From positions 744,001 to 808,000 of the forward strand of contig NZ_CP048632.1 in the NCBI RefSeq assembly GCF_010669145.1: a DNA stretch of 64,000 bases, in the 5' to 3' direction. The stretch is from Rhizobium oryzihabitans (lineage in GTDB: Bacteria > Pseudomonadota > Alphaproteobacteria > Rhizobiales > Rhizobiaceae). This document shows, one piece after another, positions 44,112 to 53,139 of the stretch; within the stretch, counting starts at the first letter, position 1, and each line of letters starts with the position of its first letter. Made by a program: the position numbers and the translations under genes. The notes beneath the pieces were generated by a model. The model saw nothing but the letters and a program-made list of their open reading frames with translations. It ran no database searches and had not been told where the DNA came from.

Positions 44112-45035
44112 ATGACGACAATATTGACGGATGAGGATTTGACCGGCGGCGCGATCATGCAGATCGCCATCGACGCGGTGGAAATTGCCATGCGGCAAAA
44201 GGCGCATGGCCGAATGGTCTCGCCGCCACGGCACCACGTCACCTTTCCCGGTAAAGGCGATCTCGTTTTTACCGTGGGAGGCGTTCAGGACGGCGCGCCG
44301 ACTGCCGGCTTTCGCGTCTACGACACTTTCAATGGCAGTCACCACTCGCAGATCGTCGCGGTCTGGTCAACGGAAACTGCCAAGCTGGAAGGCATCGTCA
44401 TCGGAGAGAAACTTGGCGCGATTCGCACCGGCGCAATCGGCGGCGTCGCCATTCGACACCTGAGTGACGCGGATGCAACCACAGCCGGCGTTGTCGGAAG
44501 CGGTTTGCAGGCACGAATGCAACTTGTCGCAGCGGCAGCGGTGCGGCGGCTCTCGCATGTTCGGGTCTATAGCCGCAGCGAAGCAAATCGCAAAGCTTTC
44601 GCGGAGGAGATGCAGCGGTATCTCGGCCTTGATATTGAAGCTGTCGACAGTGCCGCAGAAGCCGTTCGCGGTGCCGATATCGTCATTTGTGCGACAAGCA
44701 GTTCAGTGCCCGTTCTTCGTGCGAAGGATTTAAAGCCGGGCGCCCATATCAACACCGTTGGTCCCAAAACCATTGAAGGCCACGAAATCGATCTGGATGT
44801 CGCGAAAATGGCGCATCGTATCGCGACCGATTCCCCCGAACAGATGCGAGCCTACGCTTCTCCATTCTTTCTGGCGGGAACAAGCCACGAAGAACGGGTC
44901 GAAGATCTGGCGTCAATCATTGCTGAAAACACGCCGTGGCACCGAAGCGCCGATGCAACCACTCTTTTTTGCTCAATCGGTCTCGCCGGAACCGAAGTGG
45001 CGGTCGCCGCGGCGATATTGAAGCAACGTGGATAG
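44112..45035 (+). CDS. ornithine cyclodeaminase/mu-crystallin family NAD(P)-dependent enzyme
   Basis: 307 residues from the ATG at 44112, with AAGGAAAA upstream. Substrate-side text RMVSPPRHHVTFPGKGDLVFTVGG is followed by the Rossmann motif GVVGSGLQARMQLVAAAAVR and VICATSSSVPVLRAKDLKPGAHINTVGP. Family members are ornithine cyclodeaminases, alanine dehydrogenases, or reductases of cyclic imines such as pyrroline-2-carboxylate. The last is common in rhizobia, but I cannot decide. The upstream TetR gene is the likely regulator. Confidence 0.88.
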   Translation: MTTILTDEDLTGGAIMQIAIDAVEIAMRQKAHGRMVSPPRHHVTFPGKGDLVFTVGGVQDGAPTAGFRVYDTFNGSHHSQIVAVWSTETAKLEGIVIGEKLGAIRTGAIGGVAIRHLSDADATTAGVVGSGLQARMQLVAAAAVRRLSHVRVYSRSEANRKAFAEEMQRYLGLDIEAVDSAAEAVRGADIVICATSSSVPVLRAKDLKPGAHINTVGPKTIEGHEIDLDVAKMAHRIATDSPEQMRAYASPFFLAGTSHEERVEDLASIIAENTPWHRSADATTLFCSIGLAGTEVAVAAAILKQRG

Positions 45036-45050
45036 CGTTATCCTCAGCTT

Positions 45051-45662
45051 CTATTCCAGCGCCATGCCGAACCACACGGTGCCGGGTGTCTCGTGGCTGT
45101 CGAGACGCTTGAAGCCGCGCGTTTCCCAAAAGCGCATGCCTGCGCTATTACGCTCACTGGCACCAAGGTGGATGCCGTAGACGTTGTTTTGCCTTGCCAT
45201 GTCCAGCCAGCGCGACAAAAGCCGTGTGCCGCCGCCTTTGCCCTGCGTGCGCGGTAGAAGGTTCATGTGGATGTGGGCCGGAAACGGGTCAGTGAGCCAG
45301 ATGGGTGTGCGGCGCGGGTGGTGGATGAAATGGGCGCGGCGCTGGTCGGCGTCCCATGTCTGCTGGTCACCGCCGGGGTCGGGGTAGAGGGCGCGCAGAT
45401 GCGGCCACCACTCCTCTTCCAGACGCGCTTCGTGCAAGGCCGTATCAAGCGTGCCGGCGATATAACCGCACACACCTTCCTCATCCTCCGCCACAAATAC
45501 GGCATCGGGCCACAGATGCAGGTAAGGTGCGGAATAGATATGACCCACCATGCGGCCGTCACGGTAGAGCGGCGTCGCGTCTTCCCCGGCGTCCCCGGTT
45601 GCAAGACTTATGGCGTAAAGCGCATCCTCATCTTCCAGGCGGGCGGAACGAAAGGTCAGCAT
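45051..45662 (-). CDS. GNAT N-acetyltransferase
   Basis: 203 residues from the ATG at 45662 (GAGGGCGG upstream). LTFRSARLEDEDALYAISLATGDAG, VFVAEDEEGVCGYIAGTLDT, AHIHMNLLPRTQGKGGGTRLLSRWLDMARQNNVYGIHLGASERNSAGMRFWETRGFKRL form a complete GNAT domain with the acetyl-CoA loop Q-G-K-G-G-G. The length and the insert with PDPGGDQQTWDADQRRAHFIHHP resemble the O-GlcNAcase-associated and protein-acetylating GNATs. Target unknown. Convergent with the gene to its left. Confidence 0.87.
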   Translation of the reverse strand: MLTFRSARLEDEDALYAISLATGDAGEDATPLYRDGRMVGHIYSAPYLHLWPDAVFVAEDEEGVCGYIAGTLDTALHEARLEEEWWPHLRALYPDPGGDQQTWDADQRRAHFIHHPRRTPIWLTDPFPAHIHMNLLPRTQGKGGGTRLLSRWLDMARQNNVYGIHLGASERNSAGMRFWETRGFKRLDSHETPGTVWFGMALE

Positions 45663-45802
45663 CTGCAGCCGCCCTCCATTGCCGCGCATCGACACGCGAC
45701 GCTGTCACGACAGATCAAAGCACGCTCCATGCCACCGCTTTTTTTCAAATCCGAGCCCCCTCCCGCCGGGAATGCAACAACCGTCATCCACCCCTTCGTC
45801 GC

Positions 45803-47455
45803 TCAGGACGCGGGCGGATACAGAAGATCGATAATATAATTTGGATCGAAGCGGGAATCGAGCATGCCGTAAGTGTGGCGCCAGCCGCCCGCAAGACGGG
45901 TCTCCAGGAACGCGTCGGCGATCTTGCCGGCACCCAGCCGGCAAAGCTCGGCAGCGGCCGCAGCGAGCGCGAACTGCTCGACCAGCAGGCGGGCAGCCCC
46001 CTCATCGCGCTCGGCAAGGGCGATTGCGGCACGCAGGACGTCGGTGGTCTTTTTGCCGGCAGGCCCAAGATCCCGCTCGAGCGTCTGGAAGACGAGATCG
46101 AACAGATCCTTGCCACGCTGAAGAACCCGCAGCACATCCAGCGCCATGACGTTGCCGGAGCCTTCCCAGATGGCGTTGACAGGCGCTTCGCGGTAGTGGC
46201 GGGCAATTGGCCGCTCTTCGACATAACCGTTGCCACCGAGGCATTCCATGGCCTCGTAAATCAGCGCGGGCGCGATCTTGCAGCACCAGTATTTCACGAT
46301 CGGCGTCATGACCCGTGCATAGGCGGCTTCCGCCGGATTGTTACGCGCGGCATCGAAGGCCGACGCCAGCCGGAAGGAAAGCGCCGTCGCGGCGGCGACA
46401 TCCAGCGCCATGTCGGCAAGAACACGCGTCATGATCGGCTGGCTGACCAGCATCTTGCCGAAAACCGAACGGCCGCGGGCGAAATGCACAGCTTCCGCGA
46501 GCGAGGCACGCATCATGCCGGCCGATGCGAGCGCACAGTCGAGCCGCGTCAGCGTCACCATGTCGAGGATGGTGCGCACCCCGCTGCCGGGATCGCCGAG
46601 AATATAACCGAAAGCATCGGTAAACTCGACCTCGGCAGAGGCGTTGGAGCGGTTGCCGAGCTTGTCCTTGAGGCGCTGGAAATGCAGACCGTTCTTCGAA
46701 CCATCTTCCAGATAACGCGGCACCAGGAAGCAGCCCATGCCGTCGCCCATCTGGGCCAGCATCACAAAACCGTCGCTCATCGGCGCGGACAGGAACCACT
46801 TGTGGCCGGACAGGCGATAGATGCCCTCGCCCACCCGCTCCGCCGTGGTGCGGTTGGCGCGCACATCCGTGCCGCCCTGCTTTTCCGTCATACCCATGCC
46901 GATGGTCACGGCGGTTTTCTGCAGCCCCGGCTTCTGCGAGGAATCATATTTGCGCGACAGGATCTTCGGCACCCATTCCTTCTGCACGCGCGGCGAGGTC
47001 ATGATGGCGGCGACGGAGGCGCTGGTCATCGTCAGCGGGCAGAGGTGCCCGGCCTCGAGCTGCGAGGTCAGATAGAACTTGGTGGCGCGGGCCTTGTGTT
47101 CATTGCCGCGCGTTTCGGCCAGATTTTCCCAGACGCTGGAATGAAGGCCCGATGACATGGAGCGGCGCATCAGCGCGTGCCATGCGGGGTGGAACTCCAC
47201 GTGATCGAGACGCTCGCCGCGCGGGCCGTGGGTGTGCAGCTGCGGCACGCCCTGGTTGGCCATGCGCGCCAGTTCCTGCGCCTCATGCGAGGTCACGTAT
47301 CGCCCGAGCTGGTCGAACTCTTCTCTCAGATTGCGGGACAGGCCAGAGGTGAGGTCGACGATCAGCGGGTCGGAACGATAGGCATTGATACCGGACCAGA
47401 GGCTGGGCTGGTTCAGTTCGGCGAGCGTTTCTTCTGTCCGGGAATTCTGGGTCAT
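45803..47455 (-). CDS. aidB: AidB-type acyl-CoA dehydrogenase family protein
   Basis: 550 residues. Family N-terminus NQPSLWSGINAYRSDPLI, then acyl-CoA dehydrogenase motifs: CPLTMTSASVAAI, GMTEKQGGTDVRANRTTAER, YRLSGHKWFLSAPMSDGFVMLAQM, GNRSNASAEVEFTDAFGYILGDPGSGVRTIL and ECLGGNGYVEERPIARHYREAPVNAIWEGSGNVMALDVLR. A C-terminal domain (about 440-550) is specific to AidB. AidB of E. coli is an FAD protein of the adaptive response to DNA alkylation. Here there is no ada or alkB neighbour, so involvement is inferred only from the family. Confidence 0.9.
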   Translation of the reverse strand: MTQNSRTEETLAELNQPSLWSGINAYRSDPLIVDLTSGLSRNLREEFDQLGRYVTSHEAQELARMANQGVPQLHTHGPRGERLDHVEFHPAWHALMRRSMSSGLHSSVWENLAETRGNEHKARATKFYLTSQLEAGHLCPLTMTSASVAAIMTSPRVQKEWVPKILSRKYDSSQKPGLQKTAVTIGMGMTEKQGGTDVRANRTTAERVGEGIYRLSGHKWFLSAPMSDGFVMLAQMGDGMGCFLVPRYLEDGSKNGLHFQRLKDKLGNRSNASAEVEFTDAFGYILGDPGSGVRTILDMVTLTRLDCALASAGMMRASLAEAVHFARGRSVFGKMLVSQPIMTRVLADMALDVAAATALSFRLASAFDAARNNPAEAAYARVMTPIVKYWCCKIAPALIYEAMECLGGNGYVEERPIARHYREAPVNAIWEGSGNVMALDVLRVLQRGKDLFDLVFQTLERDLGPAGKKTTDVLRAAIALAERDEGAARLLVEQFALAAAAAELCRLGAGKIADAFLETRLAGGWRHTYGMLDSRFDPNYIIDLLYPPAS

Positions 47456-47961
47456 CCACTGCTTCTAGCTGTTTTTTACTGGAATTGCATAGGGGGGTGA
47501 TATTGCATAATCCCGCCCACAGGAAGCGATTGAGACGATTAAACCCCCGCTTTCAGCATTTTTCAGGACCGGTCTAGAAAATGCCGAACACGTTTCCGGC
47601 AAGACCGAGGGACAGCGCCATGAGGAAGCCGGATGCCGTTCCTCGAACGAGCCGCGGCGACGAGTGGCCCGCATGGCGGATGAGAAGCCTTCCAATCGAA
47701 ATCCCACAAGGACCGCGCATGCCACCAGCGCAAAAAAAGGATGTGCGGCGCCTTGATGTAAGGCAAGCGACGACCCCTCAGCCACTTCAATATCGGTCTC
47801 TGCACATGGCAACTCCACTCCGCCTGAAGCGAATGCGTGATCTGGCTGAAACCCAATCATCGCATATGTCGAATATTGTGCATAAGCCATCACCCGACGT
47901 GGAACTTTCGGCAGGCTTTTTCGGTTCGCAACTTACTGGAAGGCTGCGCAGGGAGGAAACC
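47456..47961. other. intergenic region with a possible decayed membrane-protein gene
   Basis: 506 bases between divergent aidB and the SnoaL-like gene. Frames are open on both strands but none has a good start plus ribosome-binding site. On the minus strand AHPFFALVACAVLVGF in one frame (around 47715) continues, after a -/+1 shift, as RLVRGTASGFLMALSLGLAG to a TAG at 47578. This would read as a small two-helix membrane protein broken by a frameshift. Weak evidence. Confidence 0.25.
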
Positions 47962-48393
47962 ATGGAGGCCGGTGTAAGAAAGCTCTTCGAGCGATACGAG
48001 CGGTTTTTCAACAGGTCGCTCAACGGCCACATGGATATGGAAGAGGTCGCATCCCTCTATGCGTCAGACTTCATCGCCGCTTCCCCTTCAGGAGTGATGA
48101 CCGGAAAGAATGACGCGCAACTGAGGCAGGTCATGACAAAGGGTTATGAGCGCTATCGGGCGATAGGAACGAAGGAGATGCGGATACGCAATATCCACCT
48201 CTCGCCCATCGATGAACATCATTGCGTCGCCCATGTTGCCTGGACGGCGACCTTTGCCCCCAAAAGCCAGTCGGATGTCGCAATCGATTTCGATGTTCAC
48301 TACTTTGTCCAGAATCTGGACGGGAAGCCTAAAGTTTTCGGCTGGGCTTCGGGCGACGAGCAGGCGCTTTTGAGAAAGCATGGCATCATCTGA
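47962..48393 (+). CDS. SnoaL-like/NTF2-fold protein
   Basis: 143 residues from the ATG at 47962, preceded by the excellent site GGGAGGAAAC. The same frame is open back to 47581, but that part looks non-coding. The text VRKLFERYERFFNRSLNGHMDMEEVASLYASDFIAASPSGVMTGKND, HHCVAHVAWTATFAPKS and IDFDVHYFVQNLDGKPKVFGWASGDEQALL is a nuclear-transport-factor-2-like cone fold. Such proteins are polyketide cyclases, isomerases or ligand binders. Function unknown. Confidence 0.8.
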   Translation: MEAGVRKLFERYERFFNRSLNGHMDMEEVASLYASDFIAASPSGVMTGKNDAQLRQVMTKGYERYRAIGTKEMRIRNIHLSPIDEHHCVAHVAWTATFAPKSQSDVAIDFDVHYFVQNLDGKPKVFGWASGDEQALLRKHGII

Positions 48394-48578
48394 CATTCGC
48401 TCAAACGCGGTCAGATAGTCCACTTTTTCTCGCACGCTGGGGAAACATCGCCATGTTTTCATTTCAGGGGTTCACGGGTGCTTGCCCCTGCGGCAAGCAA
48501 TCTCTATAGAGCGCAGGACCGAATTCCGCGGCACTCCACCGGCGTGTTCACAGCGAATGGAGCGCACGGATCAGCATT

Positions 48579-48618
48579 CGGGCGTTCCGGGCATTTTCAC
48601 GGGAAAATGCGACGCCCG
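48579..48618 (+). promoter_or_regulatory. strong hairpin in the pyrB leader
   Basis: CGGGCGT (48579-48585) pairs with ACGCCCG (48612-48618), and inside it GCATTTTC (48591-48598) pairs perfectly with GAAAATGC (48603-48610). It ends 2 bases before the pyrB ribosome-binding site AGGAGG (48621-48626). There is no T-run, so translational or RNA-stability control is more likely than intrinsic termination. Confidence 0.6.
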
Positions 48619-48634
48619 TCAGGAGGCAAACCGC

Positions 48635-49576
48635 ATGGTCTTCTTCCCCCATCGCCATCTCCTCGGCATCAAGGGGCTTTCCCATCAGGACATCACCCTG
48701 CTTCTCGACAAGGCCGACGAGGCGGTGAAAATCAGCCGCCAGCGCGAGAAAAAGACCTCGACGCTCCGAGGCCTCACGCAGATCAACCTGTTTTTCGAAG
48801 CCTCTACGCGCACGCAATCCTCCTTCGAGCTTGCCGGAAAACGCCTTGGCGCAGACGTGATGAACATGTCGGTGGGCAACTCCTCGGTGAAGAAGGGCGA
48901 AACGCTGATCGATACGGCGATGACGCTGAACGCCATGCGCCCGGATGTGCTGGTCGTGCGCCATTCTTCCGCCGGTGCGGCAGCGCTTCTCGCGCAGAAG
49001 GTCGCCTGCTCCGTGGTCAATGCCGGCGACGGTCAGCACGAGCACCCGACGCAGGCGCTGCTCGACGCGCTGACAATCCGCCGCGCCAAGGGCGAACTGT
49101 CCGGCATCACGGTGGCGATCTGCGGTGACGTGCTGCATTCGCGCGTCGCCCGCTCCAACATCATCCTTCTCAACCAGATGGGTGCGCGCGTGCGCGTCGT
49201 CGCCCCCGCCACGCTTCTCCCCTCCGGTATCCGCGACATGAGCGTCGAGGTCTTCCACGACATGAAGGAAGGGCTCAAGAACGCCGATGTGGTGATGATG
49301 CTGCGCCTGCAGCGCGAGCGCATGTCCGGCTCCTTCGTGCCTTCGGTGCGTGAATATTTCCATTATTACGGTCTCGATGCCGAAAAGCTGAAGGCGGCGA
49401 AGGAAGATGCGCTGGTCATGCATCCCGGCCCGATGAACCGTGGCGTCGAAATCGCTTCCGAAGTGGCCGATGGTCCGCAGAGCGTCATCGAAAGCCAGGT
49501 GGAAATGGGGGTTGCCGTGCGTATGGCCGTCATGGAAACCCTGCTTGTCTCGCAAAACCAGGGTGAGCGCGTATGA
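48635..49576 (+). CDS. pyrB: aspartate carbamoyltransferase catalytic subunit
   Basis: Joins carbamoyl phosphate and aspartate in pyrimidine synthesis. 313 residues from the ATG at 48635 (AGGAGG eight bases upstream). Motifs: [26 protein letters not shown] (carbamoyl-phosphate site STRT), [41 protein letters not shown] and [12 protein letters not shown]. An in-frame extension back to 48482 is not family-like. It overlaps the dihydroorotase-like gene by 4 bases, as usual for pyrB-pyrC/pyrX pairs. Confidence 0.96.
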   Translation: MVFFPHRHLLGIKGLSHQDITLLLDKADEAVKISRQREKKTSTLRGLTQINLFFEASTRTQSSFELAGKRLGADVMNMSVGNSSVKKGETLIDTAMTLNAMRPDVLVVRHSSAGAAALLAQKVACSVVNAGDGQHEHPTQALLDALTIRRAKGELSGITVAICGDVLHSRVARSNIILLNQMGARVRVVAPATLLPSGIRDMSVEVFHDMKEGLKNADVVMMLRLQRERMSGSFVPSVREYFHYYGLDAEKLKAAKEDALVMHPGPMNRGVEIASEVADGPQSVIESQVEMGVAVRMAVMETLLVSQNQGERV

Positions 49577-50865
49577 GTGCCGTAACCGTTCTCAAGAACC
49601 TCCGCATCGTCGATCCCTCCCGCAATCTGGACGAGGCCGGCAGCGTCATCATCAGTGCTGACGGCACGATCCTCGCGTCCGGCAGGGATGCTCACAATCA
49701 GGGTGCTCCCGAAGGTGCGACGGTTCGCGACTGCAAGGGGCTGGTGGCCGTTCCCGGTCTGGTGGACGCCCGGGTCTTCGTTGGCGAACCGGGCGGCGAG
49801 CACCGCGAAACGATCGAATCCGCCTCGCGCGCGGCAGCGGCCGGCGGCGTTACCAGCATCATCGTCATGCCGGACACTGATCCTGTCATCGACGATATCG
49901 CGCTGGTCGAATATGTGAAAAAGACGGCGCGCGACAAGGCGATTGTCAATGTTCATCCCTCGGCGGCGCTGACCAAAGGCCTCAGGGGCGAGGAAATGAC
50001 CGAGATCGGCATGCTGAAGGAAGCCGGTGCGGTGGCCTTCACCAATGGCCGCAAGGCGCTTTCCGACACGCTAGTCCTGCGCCGCGCCATGACCTATGCG
50101 CGCGAACTGGGCGCTGTCATCGCGCTCGAAACCCGCGACAAATATATCGGCGGCGGTGACATGAACGAGGGGCTGTTCGCAAGCTGGCTCGGGCTGTCAG
50201 GCGTTCCGAAGGAAGCCGAGATCATCCCGCTGGAACGCGATCTGCGCATTGCCGGGCTGACACAGGCGATCTACCACGCCGCCAAGATTTCCGTGCCGGA
50301 ATCGGCCGAAGCGATCCGTGTCGCCCGGCAGCGGGGCGTCAAGGCGACCTGTGGCATCTCAATCAACCATCTGACGCTCAATGAGAATGATATCGGCGAA
50401 TACCGTACCTTCTTCAAGCTCTCGCCGCCGCTGCGCGCCGAAGACGATCGCAAGGCCATGGTGGAAGCGCTGAAAGACGGCACGATCGACATCATCGTCT
50501 CTTCGCACGATCCGCAGGATGTGGACACCAAACGTCTGCCCTTTTCGGACGCGGCAAGCGGTGCCGTGGGGCTGGAAACCATGCTGGCGGCGGCGCTGCG
50601 GCTCCACCACAGCGGCGAGGTTCCGCTGATGCGGCTGATCGATGCGCTTTCCACCCGTCCGGCGAAAATCTTCGGTCTGGATGCGGGAACGCTTAAAGTC
50701 GGCGCAAAAGCCGATATCACCCTGATCGACCTCGATGAACCATGGCTCGTCACGCGGGAACAACTGGTGTCGAAATCCAAGAACACGCCGTTCGAGGACG
50801 CCCGTTTCAGCGGTCGCGCTGTGGCCACTTATGTGGCTGGCAAAGCCGTTCATTCCTTGGCATAA
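49573..50865 (+). CDS. dihydroorotase-like protein, probably non-catalytic (PyrX type)
   Basis: 430 residues, class I dihydroorotase fold, coupled to pyrB by ATGA. In active enzymes the metal-binding HxH follows PGLID; here it reads [15 protein letters not shown], so Arg67 and Phe69 replace the histidines. The late motif TDHAPH is SSHDPQ, losing the catalytic Asp. This is the pattern of PyrX/PyrC' pseudo-dihydroorotases that hold the aspartate carbamoyltransferase dodecamer together. A true dihydroorotase should be encoded elsewhere. The protein is otherwise full-length and well conserved. Confidence 0.9.
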   Translation: MSAVTVLKNLRIVDPSRNLDEAGSVIISADGTILASGRDAHNQGAPEGATVRDCKGLVAVPGLVDARVFVGEPGGEHRETIESASRAAAAGGVTSIIVMPDTDPVIDDIALVEYVKKTARDKAIVNVHPSAALTKGLRGEEMTEIGMLKEAGAVAFTNGRKALSDTLVLRRAMTYARELGAVIALETRDKYIGGGDMNEGLFASWLGLSGVPKEAEIIPLERDLRIAGLTQAIYHAAKISVPESAEAIRVARQRGVKATCGISINHLTLNENDIGEYRTFFKLSPPLRAEDDRKAMVEALKDGTIDIIVSSHDPQDVDTKRLPFSDAASGAVGLETMLAAALRLHHSGEVPLMRLIDALSTRPAKIFGLDAGTLKVGAKADITLIDLDEPWLVTREQLVSKSKNTPFEDARFSGRAVATYVAGKAVHSLA

Positions 50866-50912
50866 GAACACGACAGAGATCACGCAGCCGGCGCGACAGA
50901 GGGGACGTTTGA

Positions 50913-51530
50913 ATGAGTGCTTTGACTGACTGGCAGACGGCGCCTGCCCTTCTCGCGCTTGCGGCGCTGATCGGCTATCTGTTCGGTTCGATACCCTTCG
51001 GCCTCCTTCTCACCCGCATGGCCGGGCTGGGGGATGTGCGCAAAATTGGTTCCGGCAATATCGGCGCAACCAACGTTCTGCGCACCGGCAACAAGAAGCT
51101 CGCCGCAGCGACTTTGCTGCTCGATGCGCTGAAGGGCACCGCGGCCGTCCTGGTTGCCAATGCGCTCTGGGGCTACGAAGCGTCGCTGGTCGCCGGTTTC
51201 TTCGCCTTTCTTGGGCACCTGTTTCCAGTGTGGCTCGGTTTCAAGGGCGGCAAGGGTGTGGCCGTCTATATCGGCGTGCTTTTAGGCGCAGCACCGCTAA
51301 TGATGCTGGCCTTTGCGCTGATCTGGCTCGCGACCGCTTTCATCACCCGTTATTCCTCGCTGTCAGCGCTGCTTGCCATGCTGGTCATTCCCGTGGCGCT
51401 CTGGATACTCGGACCTGAAAAGACGGCGCTGCTGGTAACGGTGCTGAGCGCCATTTCCTGGTGGAAACATCGCGAGAACATATCGCGGCTTCTGGCCGGT
51501 ACGGAAAGCCGGATCGGGCAAAAAGGCTAA
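50913..51530 (+). CDS. plsY: acyl-phosphate:glycerol-3-phosphate acyltransferase
   Basis: First acylation step of phospholipid synthesis, in the inner membrane. 205 residues with about five to seven membrane helices. The three conserved PlsY loops are visible: [27 protein letters not shown] and FKGGKGVAV (with H in [12 protein letters not shown]). It lies 47 bases after the dihydroorotase-like gene and 22 before dprA, so the run pyrB-dprA may be one transcript. Confidence 0.95.
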   Translation: MSALTDWQTAPALLALAALIGYLFGSIPFGLLLTRMAGLGDVRKIGSGNIGATNVLRTGNKKLAAATLLLDALKGTAAVLVANALWGYEASLVAGFFAFLGHLFPVWLGFKGGKGVAVYIGVLLGAAPLMMLAFALIWLATAFITRYSSLSALLAMLVIPVALWILGPEKTALLVTVLSAISWWKHRENISRLLAGTESRIGQKG

Positions 51531-51552
51531 GGCCAGTCTTTAAGGATATGTC

Positions 51553-52695
51553 ATGCCGCATGAGGAAACGACACGGCAGGGCATAGAGCTTTCCGCCCGG
51601 CAGCGGGTCGCCTGGCTGCGGCTGATCCGCAGCGACAATATCGGTCCCGTCACCTTCCGCGAACTCATCAATCATTTCGGCAGTGCCGAAAAGGCGCTTG
51701 ATGCCCTGCCCGAGCTTTCAAGGCGCGGCGGTTCATTGCGCAGCCCGCGCATCGCCACGCTGGCGGAAGCGGAAGGCGAAATCGAAACGGCTGAAAGATT
51801 CGGCGCGCGTTTCGTCGGCATTGGTGAGCCTGACTATCCACCCGCCTTGCGGCATCTGGACGGTGCGCCGCCGCTGATCGCCATGAAGGGATCGGCATCC
51901 ACCGCAACAAGACCCTGTGTCGGCATTGTCGGCTCGCGCAACGCCTCCATCAACGGCGCGAAATTCGCCGCAATGCTGTCGCGCGACTGCGGCAGGGCCG
52001 GTTATACGATCGCTTCGGGACTGGCGCGTGGCATAGATGCGGCAGCGCACCGGGCAAGCCTTGCAACCGGCACGGTGGCGATGCTGGCGGGCGGTCTCGA
52101 CCGTCCTTACCCGCAGGAAAATTTCGGGCTGCTCCAGGACATATACGATCAGGGCGGCGCGACCATCAGCGAAATGCCCTTTGGCTGGGAACCGCGCGCA
52201 CGGGATTTTCCCCGCCGCAACCGGCTGATATCAGGCGTCTCCCTCGGTGTCGTCATCGTGGAGGCGGCGGAGCGTTCGGGTTCGCTGATCACGGCGCGGC
52301 TTGCCGGCGAAGCGGGGCGGCTCGTTTTCGCCGTGCCGGGCTCGCCACTCGATGCACGCTGCGAAGGCACCAACCGGCTGATCAAGGAAGGCGCGATGCT
52401 GACGACGGGGGCTTCAGATATTCTCGATGCGCTGCGGCCGCTGATGGAGCCGCAATTGCCGTATGAGCGAAAGGTCGAGGAACCGAGATCCGACATCGAG
52501 ATGTCACCACCAGGGGACGACGAGCGCAGCATCATCGCAGCCGCTCTCGGTCCCTCGCCCGTGGAAACGGACGATATCATCCGTCACACGGGTTTTTCCG
52601 CCGCCACCGTTCATCTGGTGCTGCTGGAACTTGATATAGCCGGGCGACTAAACCGGCATGCCGGGGGTCGGGTTTCGCTCTTCGTCGCGGATTGA
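51553..52695 (+). CDS. dprA: DNA-processing protein DprA
   Basis: Loads RecA on incoming single-stranded DNA in transformation; it is conserved in bacteria not known to be competent. 380 residues. A SAM-like N-terminal domain (AWLRLIRSDNIGPVTFRELINHFG) precedes the Rossmann domain: VGIVGSRNASINGAKFAAMLSRDCGRAGYTIASGLARGIDAAAHRASL, AGGLDRPYPQEN, FPRRNRLISGVSLGVVIVEA and SGSLITARLAGEAGR. The C-terminal winged-helix domain is VETDDIIRHTGFSAATVHLVLLELDIAGRLNRHAGGRVSL. The last 48 bases overlap the convergent small gene. Confidence 0.95.
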   Translation: MPHEETTRQGIELSARQRVAWLRLIRSDNIGPVTFRELINHFGSAEKALDALPELSRRGGSLRSPRIATLAEAEGEIETAERFGARFVGIGEPDYPPALRHLDGAPPLIAMKGSASTATRPCVGIVGSRNASINGAKFAAMLSRDCGRAGYTIASGLARGIDAAAHRASLATGTVAMLAGGLDRPYPQENFGLLQDIYDQGGATISEMPFGWEPRARDFPRRNRLISGVSLGVVIVEAAERSGSLITARLAGEAGRLVFAVPGSPLDARCEGTNRLIKEGAMLTTGASDILDALRPLMEPQLPYERKVEEPRSDIEMSPPGDDERSIIAAALGPSPVETDDIIRHTGFSAATVHLVLLELDIAGRLNRHAGGRVSLFVAD

Positions 52696-52881
52696 GAGCT
52701 TGCGTCGTCCGCTCTGGATGTCACCGACTTCGACATAGGCCATCTCGATCAGGTAGCAGAGCATATCTGCTCCCTCGCGGCTGGCGACCTGGCGCAGTTC
52801 CGCCAGCATCTGGCGAATGTAAGCCAAGTTCTCTCTGGTCCCTTCATTATCGGCATTATTGTTTGTCGCGTTCGGGACCAT
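52648..52881 (-). CDS. conserved small protein of unknown function
   Basis: 77 residues from the ATG at 52881. The central part ENLAYIRQMLAELRQVASREGADMLCYLIEMAYVEVGDIQSGRRK is helical and looks like a well-kept rhizobial small protein, with flexible ends (NATNNNADNEGT and a Pro-rich tail). The 3' end overlaps dprA by 48 bases on the opposite strand. I know similar unannotated proteins in Rhizobiales but no function. It is divergent from topA. Confidence 0.75.
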   Translation of the reverse strand: MVPNATNNNADNEGTRENLAYIRQMLAELRQVASREGADMLCYLIEMAYVEVGDIQSGRRKLSIRDEERNPTPGMPV

Positions 52882-53139
52882 ATATCTATCCTGGAAATTC
52901 AATCTGAAACAAACGGCATTAAGTAGATTCAAATCATGTTGGTCACTATAACCAATTTACCAAAGATTGCAATACAACGATAGATTATCCATAGGTTGCA
53001 CCCGCCTTGGAGCGATAAAATCGGCCTTGCCTCTTGACCCGCGCGCATTACCTGTCCATGTCGAATTATAAAGAGGCCTTGTTGCAGCATTCGGTTGCAA
53101 CCCGGCTATGTTAACGGACCAGTTCCCAGAGAAAAAAAT

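Noticed and set aside
47465..47893. 143-codon frame on the minus strand between aidB and the SnoaL-like gene, taken as one protein
   Set aside because: Hydrophobic continuity is lost halfway and there is no ribosome-binding site. If anything is there it is a frameshifted relic.
47581..47961. N-terminal extension of the SnoaL-like protein back to 47581
   Set aside because: An excellent GGGAGGAAAC site directs the ATG at 47962; the upstream residues are Arg/Pro-rich and unlike the NTF2 fold.
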